Positions 1-5,545 of a DNA stretch of 7,886 bases are shown here, piece after piece. Under the pieces are notes generated by a model, which was not told where the DNA came from, did no database searches, and saw only the letters and a list, made by a program, of their open reading frames with translations. The position numbers were made by a program, and so were the translations under genes. The stretch covers positions 1-7,886 of the forward strand of contig JAUSPT010000045.1 of the NCBI GenBank assembly GCA_030652805.1. The letters run 5' to 3'. How positions within the stretch are numbered: the stretch's first letter is position 1; every line of letters starts with the position of its first letter. This DNA comes from a bacterium (GTDB taxonomy: Bacteria; JAHJDO01).

Positions 1-45
1 TCTTAATTCCTTCGCAGTCATTGTGATAACGCCCTTTCTCTCCAT
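1..45 (-). CDS. Transposase N-terminus (partial, runs off the left edge)
   Basis: Fifteen codons are visible, reading MERKGVITMTAKELR from the ATG at 45, still open at base 1. The start is well supported: an extended Shine-Dalgarno, AAGGAGGAGG (minus strand, 60-51), lies five bases upstream. A leader of this kind, with MTAKEL- or MSxKEL-type residues just before a helix-turn-helix, is what I recall from transposases of IS elements carrying GGGACATT-type ends. No catalytic residues are in view, so the function rests on this short match and on the IS-end context. Whether the copy is intact cannot be judged here. Confidence 0.55.
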   Translation of the reverse strand, partial: MERKGVITMTAKELR

Positions 46-124
46 AATGTCCTCCTCCTTCCTTCTGGAGAACATTGTAACCCCTCAAAGGGGACATTTT
101 TAATTTGCTAGAAAGGGACATTAT
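44..124 (-). promoter_or_regulatory. Possible RNA hairpin masking the transposase start in read-through transcripts
   Basis: On the minus strand ATAATGTCC (124-116) is perfectly complementary to GGACATTAT (52-44), which spans the end of the ribosome binding region and the first two bases of the transposase ATG. The second subterminal motif, AATGTCC at 98-92, can pair with the same site over 7 bases. An RNA that enters the element from outside could therefore fold over the transposase start, whereas one starting inside the outer repeat would keep only the weaker pairing. Blocking of read-through translation by such end structures is established for IS10 and IS50; its use here is inference. Confidence 0.4.
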
Positions 125-158
125 CATTTTGGTATTACATAGAATATGCGCTCTTACT

Positions 159-188
159 TTGACAAAAACAAACGATTTTTGTTATAGT
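159..188 (+). promoter_or_regulatory. Strong sigma70-type promoter for the YchF-like gene, predicted leaderless
   Basis: A perfect -35 box TTGACA (159-164) and a 5-of-6 -10 box TATAGT (183-188) are separated by 18 bases. Transcription would normally begin about 7 bases after the -10 box, at roughly 194-196, which is the ATG of the YchF-like gene at 195. No Shine-Dalgarno precedes that ATG, which fits a leaderless message. The promoter begins 20 bases outside the inferred IS end, so it belongs to the resident sequence. Confidence 0.7.
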
Positions 189-194
189 AGCGGC

Positions 195-1262
195 ATGAAA
201 ATAGGAATTATAGGACTTCCTCAAGTTGGCAAGAAAATTCTATTTGAAGTTCTGACACAACAAAAATCCAACACACCAGATAATTCAAGAGACATAATCC
301 CTGGCGTTGTAAGAGTAAAGGATACTAGATTTGACAAACTTGTTTCCATATATTCCCCTAAAAACGAGGTTCCTGCAACAATAGACATATCGCTTCTTCC
401 TAAAATAGAAAAGGAAACAGTATCAAGAGGAGAGGTTTTTGCAAAGATCGCAGATGTGGATGCGCTTTGCCATATAGTCCGCTCATTTGAAGATGAATCA
501 GTTTACCATGTTGAAGGTTCAATTAATCCCATTCGGGATATAGCCGCAATTAATTCCGAACTAATTCTAAATGATATGATATTTATAGAAAAAAGACTTG
601 AAAGAATAGATAAAGAGCTTTCAAGAAAAAAGGATATAATTAAAGAAAAAGATAAAGAAATACTTTTAAAACTAAAAGCCCATCTTGAGAAAGAGCTGCC
701 TCTCAGAACTATGCCTCTGAATAAAGAAGAGTTTAAACTAATATTAGCATATCAATTTATTTCTATGAAGCCGATGATAATAGTTTTGAATGTTGAAGAA
801 GAAGATATAAAAGATACGAGTCTTCTTGACTCTGTAAAGCTGAAATACAAAGATCAACAAATGGAGATAATACAAGTTTCCGTTAAGATAGAATCTGAAA
901 TAGCCTCTCTTCCAGAAGAAGAGCAAAAAGACTTTCTTTCTGAGCTTGGGATAGAAGAACCGGCAATCAATGCTCTAACAAGATCATTTTATAAAACGCT
1001 TGGATTAATATCGTTCTTTACTGTAGGCAAGGATGAAGTTCGGGAATGGATGGTTAGAAAAAATTCTACAGCTCCTGAAGCAGCAGGGGTAATTCACACA
1101 GATCTCCAGCGCGGCTTTATAAGAGCACAGGTTATTAAATACGAGGATTTAGTATCCCTTGGCACAGAAGCGAAAGTAAAAGAAGCTGGAAAATGCTATG
1201 TTAAAGGGAAAGATTATATTGTAGAAGATGGAGACATAATAGATATAAGGTTTAATGTATGA
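195..1262 (+). CDS. YchF/Obg-like protein with degenerate nucleotide-binding site (TGS/DUF933 C-terminus)
   Basis: This 355-residue protein (YchF is usually about 363) aligns along its length with the ribosome-associated ATPase YchF. The start MKIGIIGLPQVGK matches the family N-terminus, so the ATG at 195 is preferred to the in-frame ATG at 105, which would put the promoter inside the gene. Retained features are the Obg-like middle (HIVRSFED about 93-100; the helical INSELILND about 119-127), a G4-like NVEE (199-202) and the conserved C-terminal TGS/DUF933 region (FFTVGKDEVREW about 274-285; APEAAGVIHTDLQRGFIRA about 293-311; GKDYIVEDGD about 338-347). The nucleotide site is damaged: G1 reads GLPQVGKK with Lys-Ile in place of Ser-Thr after the P-loop lysine, and the DIAGLV (G3) and GEGLGN stretch is replaced by DISLLP and SRGEVF. 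It probably binds ribosomes or partners but may not hydrolyse nucleotide. A canonical ychF may exist elsewhere. It is coupled to the next gene by an ATGA overlap. Confidence 0.88.
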   Translation: MKIGIIGLPQVGKKILFEVLTQQKSNTPDNSRDIIPGVVRVKDTRFDKLVSIYSPKNEVPATIDISLLPKIEKETVSRGEVFAKIADVDALCHIVRSFEDESVYHVEGSINPIRDIAAINSELILNDMIFIEKRLERIDKELSRKKDIIKEKDKEILLKLKAHLEKELPLRTMPLNKEEFKLILAYQFISMKPMIIVLNVEEEDIKDTSLLDSVKLKYKDQQMEIIQVSVKIESEIASLPEEEQKDFLSELGIEEPAINALTRSFYKTLGLISFFTVGKDEVREWMVRKNSTAPEAAGVIHTDLQRGFIRAQVIKYEDLVSLGTEAKVKEAGKCYVKGKDYIVEDGDIIDIRFNV

Positions 1263-2104
1263 AATCAGTTCTAATTACAGGATGTTCGTCAGGACTTGGG
1301 TTGTATATGGCTGAATCCTTGCAAAAAGATGGATGGAATGTGTTTGCTACTGCAAGAAAGGAACAGGATATTGAGAATTTGAAGATCAAGGGGATTAATG
1401 CTTTTTTTCTTGATGTAACAAATTCAGAGTCCATTGAAAAACTTGTTAAATATGTTTCTGAGAAAACAAATGGGAAGCTATATGCGCTGATTAATAATGC
1501 AGGATGCGGATATTCAGGAGCTCTTGAGGATATAACAAGAGACGCTATGCGCAACCAGTTTGAAATTAATGTTTTCGGAGTGCATGAACTCACTAATCGA
1601 ATAATTCCGATCTTCCGTAAAAACAAAACAGGTCGTATTATTAATATAAGTTCTGCTGCAGGAAGGTTCAGCACTCCGTTTATGGGAGCTTATTCAGCAT
1701 CAAAGTTTGCTCTTGAAGCACTTTCTGATGCATTGCGGCTTGAGCTTAGAAACACAGGTATAAATGTCTCTATTATTGAACCAGGGCCTCTTAAAAGCGA
1801 TTTCAGCAAAAACGCCTTAGCCATCTTTCAAAATCAGGTCAATCCTCCTGAGAACAGTCATTACAAAGATATATACGAAAAAATGGGTAAATACAGACAG
1901 ACAAAAGAAACAAAAAAGAACATTCCCGGACCTGATGCTCTTTATAAAAAAGTTAAGCACGCACTGGAGAGTAAGAGACCCAAGATCAGATATCCAGTTA
2001 CCCTGTCTGCATATCTCGCCTTATATGTTCCCATAATCGTTCCAGCCAGAATTCTTGATTTCCTGACAACGATTTATTTAAACAGGAAATACGGTAAGTT
2101 GTGA
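1259..2104 (+). CDS. YbbO-like short-chain dehydrogenase/reductase (SDR)
   Basis: This is a 281-residue classical SDR, a cytoplasmic NAD(P)(H)-dependent oxidoreductase with a Rossmann fold. Visible motifs are the cofactor loop TGCSSGLG (7-14), Arg33 after the second strand (suggesting NADPH preference), LDV (51-53), NNAG (79-82), and the likely tetrad Asn104, Ser132, Tyr145 and Lys149 within YSASK. The segment IEPGPLKSDF (about 174-183) and the late RPKIRYPVTL closely resemble E. coli YbbO, reported as an NADP-dependent aldehyde reductase. A hydrophobic C-terminal stretch (about 245-273) may contact membrane. The ATG overlaps the YchF-like stop as ATGA, with TAAGG eight bases upstream, so the two are probably co-transcribed and translationally coupled. 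The substrate cannot be read from sequence; an aldehyde, ketone or retinol-like compound would fit the family. Confidence 0.9.
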   Translation: MKSVLITGCSSGLGLYMAESLQKDGWNVFATARKEQDIENLKIKGINAFFLDVTNSESIEKLVKYVSEKTNGKLYALINNAGCGYSGALEDITRDAMRNQFEINVFGVHELTNRIIPIFRKNKTGRIINISSAAGRFSTPFMGAYSASKFALEALSDALRLELRNTGINVSIIEPGPLKSDFSKNALAIFQNQVNPPENSHYKDIYEKMGKYRQTKETKKNIPGPDALYKKVKHALESKRPKIRYPVTLSAYLALYVPIIVPARILDFLTTIYLNRKYGKL

Positions 2105-2105
2105 T

Positions 2106-2537
2106 TTATAAGTCTAATTCTTCTTCTGCTTTAAAAGCGCGGGATTTTTTCTTTTCCGACTGAATTTTTTTTACTCTGAGAATTTTCTCTTTTGTCCTTT
2201 TTGATCTCTTGCGTTTCTGTCGCCTTATTTTGGCAATGCGCTTCGCTTCTTCGCTTTTCTTGCCTAGCTGAATCTGCTCTATTTTATCAGCGAGTATTCT
2301 GCGGGCTAGGAATCTGTTAAGTACCTGTGAGCGTTCTTTCTGGCATTTGACCTCAATACCTGATGGAATATGCTTAAGATAAACACATGTTGAGGTTTTA
2401 TTTACTTTCTGCCCGCCTGCGCCGCTGGAACGGACAAAGCGTTCAATGATATCCGATTCATTGATACCCAGCTGTTGCATTTTTTCATGGAGTCTTTTTT
2501 CTTTTACCTGACTTATTCCATACTTAGATAAAGCCAT
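2106..2537 (-). CDS. Peptide chain release factor-like protein with GGQ motif (ribosome rescue type)
   Basis: This 143-residue protein consists of the catalytic RF-1 domain alone. The motif SSGAGGQKVNKTSTCVYL (38-55) contains Gly-Gly-Gln at 41-43, which hydrolyses peptidyl-tRNA in the ribosomal peptidyl transferase centre. The codon-recognition domains of RF1/RF2 are absent, so it should act without a stop codon. The C-terminal part (about 93-133) is strongly basic and helical, as in ArfB, where such a tail enters the empty mRNA channel, and in the mitochondrial rescue factor mtRF-R (C12orf65). The IPSGIEVKCQKERSQVLNR stretch looks closer to the bacterial RF-like/mtRF-R group than to ArfB. 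I chose the ATG at 2537; an in-frame GTG at 2552 would add five residues, and neither has a strong ribosome binding site. Its stop lies one base from that of the convergent dehydrogenase gene, so the transcripts may overlap. Confidence 0.9.
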   Translation of the reverse strand: MALSKYGISQVKEKRLHEKMQQLGINESDIIERFVRSSGAGGQKVNKTSTCVYLKHIPSGIEVKCQKERSQVLNRFLARRILADKIEQIQLGKKSEEAKRIAKIRRQKRKRSKRTKEKILRVKKIQSEKKKSRAFKAEEELDL

Positions 2538-2566
2538 ACTATATCCATTCACTTATTATTGGTCAT

Positions 2567-2584
2567 TTATCATATTTATGATAA
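2567..2584. promoter_or_regulatory. Perfect palindrome between divergent genes, candidate operator
   Basis: TTATCATATTTATGATAA has two perfect 8-base arms around a 2-base centre. It sits in the roughly 58-base gap between the divergent starts of the release-factor-like gene (2537) and the lipoprotein gene (2596). Its size suits a dimeric regulator and its place would let one protein control both genes. It is AT-only apart from one C and one G, so chance is a real alternative. The region must also contain promoters, but I see no convincing -35/-10 pair. Confidence 0.3.
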
Positions 2585-2595
2585 CATATTGCGAA

Positions 2596-3189
2596 ATGAA
2601 TAAAAAATATAACATTATAGCTATCTTCGTTTGCGCCGCGTTATTTTTAAGCGGATGCGCCATTTTGAAACTCCCAGGACAGATAATAGTTGTTGCAGGA
2701 AAAATAGTTGTAGTAACGTTGCAAACAACGGGCAAACTGATTACAACCACCGGAAAGATTGTTGCCACAGTAGTTAAGATACCCGGTGGCAGGAAAGTCA
2801 TAAAACTTACCAAAGTAGGCAATGCCCTATTTGCCAATGCGGTTCTAAACAAGAAAGTAAAAACACAACTGGTTATTGACACAGGGTGTACTCATACACA
2901 AATATCCGCAAGAATAGCCAAAAAGCTGAAGATAAAAAAGAATGAAGGCGAAAAAGTTCTGTGTGAATTAGCAAATGGGCAGAAGGTAGAAGGCAGAGCA
3001 GTTAATATTAAAGAAATCAAAGTCGGCAAAGTAAAGGCCTATAATGTAAGAGTTGTTATTCTTGACAGAGAGATATCGGGTGAATCGGATGGACTGCTAG
3101 GCATGTCTTTTTTGAATAATTTTATTTTTAAAATAGATACTGAAAAAAGTGAATTAACTCTGGAAAAGAGAAAAAAGCCCAATAGATAA
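2596..3189 (+). CDS. Lipoprotein with a retropepsin-like aspartic protease domain
   Basis: This 197-residue protein starts MNKKYN and continues with a hydrophobic segment ending in the lipobox LSGC (Cys21), so it is probably lipidated and held in the envelope. An in-frame ATG at 2578 would add six residues but falls inside the palindrome; neither start has a good ribosome binding site. Residues about 24-65 form a repetitive Gly-Lys-Ile-Val and Thr-rich spacer (GQIIVVAG, GKIVVV, TGKLITTT, GKIVATVV). The protease domain follows: LVIDTGCTHTQIS carries the catalytic Asp-Thr-Gly at 95-97, and the hydrophobic-Gly partner motif is DGLLGMSFLNNF (about 165-176). With a single Asp-Thr-Gly it should be active only as a homodimer, as in retroviral proteases and bacterial clan AA single-domain proteins. 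The substrate is unknown. It is followed by a 126-base gap before the export operon, so co-transcription is uncertain. Confidence 0.8.
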   Translation: MNKKYNIIAIFVCAALFLSGCAILKLPGQIIVVAGKIVVVTLQTTGKLITTTGKIVATVVKIPGGRKVIKLTKVGNALFANAVLNKKVKTQLVIDTGCTHTQISARIAKKLKIKKNEGEKVLCELANGQKVEGRAVNIKEIKVGKVKAYNVRVVILDREISGESDGLLGMSFLNNFIFKIDTEKSELTLEKRKKPNR

Positions 3190-3300
3190 AAAGCTCTTTA
3201 TAAGAGTTAGTTATGAAAAGATCAGAAAAATTTCTAGTGTAAACTTTTTCTCTTTTTTCTCGTCTAACATGATAAAGTGCATACAATGAGTTCTATAAGA

Positions 3301-3308
3301 AAGGGAAG
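3301..3308 (+). promoter_or_regulatory. Ribosome binding site fixing the TolC-family start at 3316
   Basis: AAGGGAAG lies seven bases before the ATG at 3316. It decides against the in-frame GTG at 3277, which would place 13 extra residues before an otherwise standard signal peptide. Confidence 0.6.
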
Positions 3309-3315
3309 CAATAAA

Positions 3316-4590
3316 ATGTTCAGATGTATAAAGCTGGTTATTACCTTCTTGTTATTTTTTAGTTTTGCATTGTTTGAAGCTAAAGCTGAAGAAGCGCTTA
3401 CATGGGAGGCTTGCGTTAAAGAGGCAAAACAAAATCATCCTGATTTACTATCGGCACAGGAAAATTTAAAACAATCCAAAGCAGACAAATCAATAGCCAT
3501 GAGTACTATGCTGCCGCAGATAAGCGCTGATGCAAGCGACAAAAAATTAGAAACGGATGTTAAAAAAGAATACGAGGCTTCTTCATACAGCATAACAGGA
3601 AAACAATTATTATTTGACGGCTTTAAAATAGCTAATGATGTAAAGGCTGGTTCGGAAACTATAAAGGCTTCTCAATATAACTATGCAGTAACGTCTTCCA
3701 ATATAAGATTAAGATTAAAAACTGCCTTTACTGAACTTCTAAGAACCCAGAAACTTGTTCTTATGACAGAAGAGATAGCTTTGCGCAGAAAACAGAATTC
3801 GGAACTTGTAAAATTGCGTTACGAAGCAGGCAGAGAACACAGGGGTTCATTGTTGACCTCTCAAGCTGATTTAGCTCAGGCTGAATTTGAAGTTGTTCAG
3901 GCGAAAAGGAGTGTTTCTCTGGCCCAAAGACAATTAACAAAAGAATTAGGACGCAGAAAATTGGTATCTATTGAGGCAAATGGAGATTTCGGAATTACAG
4001 AGATCAATAGACAAAAACCAAACTTTGAATATTTAGCTGATAACACGATTTTCTTAAAGGAACTTATTGCTAAGAAAGAAGCGGCTAGATTTGGTTTAAA
4101 ATCTGCTAAGGCTGACTTTTTCCCTAAAGTTTACGCCAGTGCCACTACAGGAACAACTAACTCGGATTGGCTGCCGGACGAGGATACGTATGCATGGTCG
4201 GTTGGTGTAAGCGTATCTTTGCCAATATTCGAAGGCGGAAGCAGAATAGCTAAAATTTCTAAAGCCAAAGCAGGACTGAATAAGGCACAAGCGGATGAAC
4301 GAAGCGGACGAGATAGTATTATTTTTACATTAGAAGAAACATGGACAGAGTTTCAGAATGCAACGGACAGGGTCTCTGTGCAAAGCAAATATCTTGAAGC
4401 CGCTAAAGAACGGGCACAGATAGCTAATGCTCAGTATTCGACAGGACTTGTATCTTTTAATGATTGGATAATTATTGAAGATAATATCGTAAGTGCAAAG
4501 AAATCTTTTTTGAATGCTCAAGCAAATATTCTGGTAAATGAAGCTAACTGGATACAGGCAAAAGGAGGAACTCTGGATTATGAAAAATAA
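3316..4590 (+). CDS. TolC-family outer-membrane efflux channel
   Basis: The protein has 424 residues, in the usual TolC-family range. A Sec signal peptide (MFRCIKLVIT, then a hydrophobic core) ends at AKA, with cleavage likely after Ala24. The mature start LTWEACVKEAKQNHPDL is the typical opening helix of the family. Two internal repeats are visible: the first with LRYEAGREHRGSLLTSQADLAQAE (Tyr169 onward in the turn), the second with AQYSTGLVSFNDW (Tyr374-Gly377). Each holds a beta-strand pair, marked by LLFDGF in the first half and SLPIFEGGS in the second, and long coiled-coil helices. A trimer would form an outer-membrane barrel with a periplasmic tunnel for substrates delivered by the adaptor and ATPase downstream. 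The adaptor gene begins inside this gene's last 11 bases, so the three are one operon. I saw no convincing promoter in the 126-base gap upstream. Confidence 0.93.
   Translation: MFRCIKLVITFLLFFSFALFEAKAEEALTWEACVKEAKQNHPDLLSAQENLKQSKADKSIAMSTMLPQISADASDKKLETDVKKEYEASSYSITGKQLLFDGFKIANDVKAGSETIKASQYNYAVTSSNIRLRLKTAFTELLRTQKLVLMTEEIALRRKQNSELVKLRYEAGREHRGSLLTSQADLAQAEFEVVQAKRSVSLAQRQLTKELGRRKLVSIEANGDFGITEINRQKPNFEYLADNTIFLKELIAKKEAARFGLKSAKADFFPKVYASATTGTTNSDWLPDEDTYAWSVGVSVSLPIFEGGSRIAKISKAKAGLNKAQADERSGRDSIIFTLEETWTEFQNATDRVSVQSKYLEAAKERAQIANAQYSTGLVSFNDWIIIEDNIVSAKKSFLNAQANILVNEANWIQAKGGTLDYEK
4561..4568 (+). promoter_or_regulatory. Ribosome binding site for the adaptor gene, inside the TolC-family CDS
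   Basis: AAAGGAGG ends 11 bases before the ATG at 4580, a slightly long but workable spacing. It supports that ATG over the earlier in-frame ATG at 4538, whose added 14 residues would precede the membrane anchor. Confidence 0.65.
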
Positions 4591-5545
4591 GAAGTGGAAA
4601 GTTTATTCTATTTTATTAATCGTATTACTTATCATCGGCATAGTGGCAATAAGGACAAATAGAGGCAAGGTTTCTCAAGAAATTGTCAAGGTAATAACGC
4701 CAGTCTATGGCAATATTCAAAATTTTATATCAACGACCGGCACAGTACAGCCTCAAAACCGCCTTGAGCTAAAGCCGACAATCAGCGGACGAATTGAGAG
4801 TATTTTGGTTAAAGAGGGGGAAAAAGTAAAAATCGGTCAAACCCTTGCATGGATGAGCTCAACGGAAAGGGCAGCTCTTTTAGATGCCGCCAGAGCGCAG
4901 GACGAAAAAAGCATGAAATACTGGCAGGATGCGTATAAGCCTACTCCTCTGGTAGCCCCTATTGACGGAGAGGTAATTGTTAGAGCAGTTGAACCGGGTC
5001 AGACTGTTACTTCTTCTGACGCTGTGATTGTATTATCGGACCGCCTAATTGTTAATGCTCAGGTTGATGAAACCGATATCGGAAAAGTAAAGCCCGGTCA
5101 AACAGCAATCATCAGTTTAGACGCATATCCTCAGGTAAAAGTAGACGCAAAAGTTGACCATATATCCTACGAATCTAAGGTTGTTAATAATGTCACTATT
5201 TATGAAGTTGAAATTGTTCCCCAGCGGGTACCCGATGTTTTTCGCTCAGGTATGAGCGCAAACGTAAACATAGTAGAGACAAACAAAGATAATATCTTGA
5301 TCATACCTCTTGAAGCCCTCAATCGGGATAAAAAAGGCAGTTTTGTCCTTTTAAGTCAAAGCAAAGATGAAAAGTCCCTTAAGCGTGAGGTTCAACCTGG
5401 CATTTCTGATGAACAAAACATAGAAATTATCTCAGGGCTGATGCCAGAAGATAAAATAATAATTAAGACCCAGAAGTATATGCCCTCAAAAGGCACAGAT
5501 GGCGGCAGTAATCCTTTTATGCCTTCTCGTAAGAAAAAGAAGTGA
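4580..5545 (+). CDS. Periplasmic adaptor (membrane fusion protein, HlyD/MacA-like) with minimal hairpin
   Basis: This 321-residue adaptor should bridge the inner-membrane MacB-like transporter and the TolC-family channel. It has a basic N-terminus and one membrane anchor (about 8-24). The first lipoyl half includes ELKPTISGRIESILVKEGE (about 63-81), the second APIDGEVIVRAVEPGQTV (about 126-143). A beta-barrel domain (about 158-231, with VDETDIGKVKPGQ) and a membrane-proximal domain (about 232-300) follow, and the C-terminus is the basic RKKKK. The odd point is the segment between the lipoyl halves: only about 30 residues (93-121, STERAALLDAARAQ and onward) where MacA and AcrA have a long alpha-helical hairpin that docks to TolC. 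I recall related adaptors with this same short segment, so it looks like a family trait rather than a deletion. The gene overlaps its upstream neighbour by 11 bases and its downstream neighbour by 4. Confidence 0.9.
   Translation: MKNKKWKVYSILLIVLLIIGIVAIRTNRGKVSQEIVKVITPVYGNIQNFISTTGTVQPQNRLELKPTISGRIESILVKEGEKVKIGQTLAWMSSTERAALLDAARAQDEKSMKYWQDAYKPTPLVAPIDGEVIVRAVEPGQTVTSSDAVIVLSDRLIVNAQVDETDIGKVKPGQTAIISLDAYPQVKVDAKVDHISYESKVVNNVTIYEVEIVPQRVPDVFRSGMSANVNIVETNKDNILIIPLEALNRDKKGSFVLLSQSKDEKSLKREVQPGISDEQNIEIISGLMPEDKIIIKTQKYMPSKGTDGGSNPFMPSRKKKK

Larger units (their letters stand above)
1..139 (-). mobile_element. End of an insertion sequence (partial; rest lies left of the window)
   Basis: This stretch carries the start of a minus-strand transposase gene and, outside it, two direct copies of GGGACATT at 91-98 and 115-122, each followed by an AT-rich tract. 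Read on the minus strand, the likely outer end begins TGTAATACC at 139, a TGT-type terminus. That arrangement (short terminal repeat, subterminal motif, then a transposase start within about 100 bases) is typical of an IS end. The exact boundary is inferred, because the other end and the target duplication are outside the window. A small CCCCT/AGGGG hairpin lies at 81-93. The family is uncertain; the N-terminus resembles ISNCY or IS481-like integrase-type transposases from memory. Confidence 0.65.

Noticed and set aside
105-194. Upstream extension of the YchF-like frame (ATG at 105)
   Set aside because: The added 30 residues have no YchF counterpart, overlap the IS end and would contain the TTGACA/TATAGT promoter.
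1252-1674. 140-codon minus-strand frame opposite the dehydrogenase gene
   Set aside because: It lies antisense to a gene with clear SDR motifs and has no recognisable motif of its own.
2556-2882. 108-codon minus-strand frame rich in hydrophobic and Thr residues
   Set aside because: It is a shadow of the lipoprotein's repetitive Gly-Lys-Ile-Val/Thr spacer and overlaps the palindrome.
3192-3208. Hairpin AGCTCTT/AAGAGTT just after the lipoprotein gene, as a terminator
   Set aside because: The stem is short with a G-T wobble and no T-run follows.
3224-3258. AGAAAAA/TTTTTCT hairpin followed by a T-run, as a terminator before the export operon
   Set aside because: The stem is almost entirely A-T with a 14-base loop, so it is too weak to call; the T-rich tract may be only composition.
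3259-3287. TACAAT at 3282-3287 as the -10 box of the export operon promoter
   Set aside because: No acceptable -35 hexamer lies 16-18 bases upstream.
4096-4521. Two minus-strand frames of about 64 codons inside the TolC-family gene
   Set aside because: They are antisense shadows with no motif or ribosome binding site worth noting.
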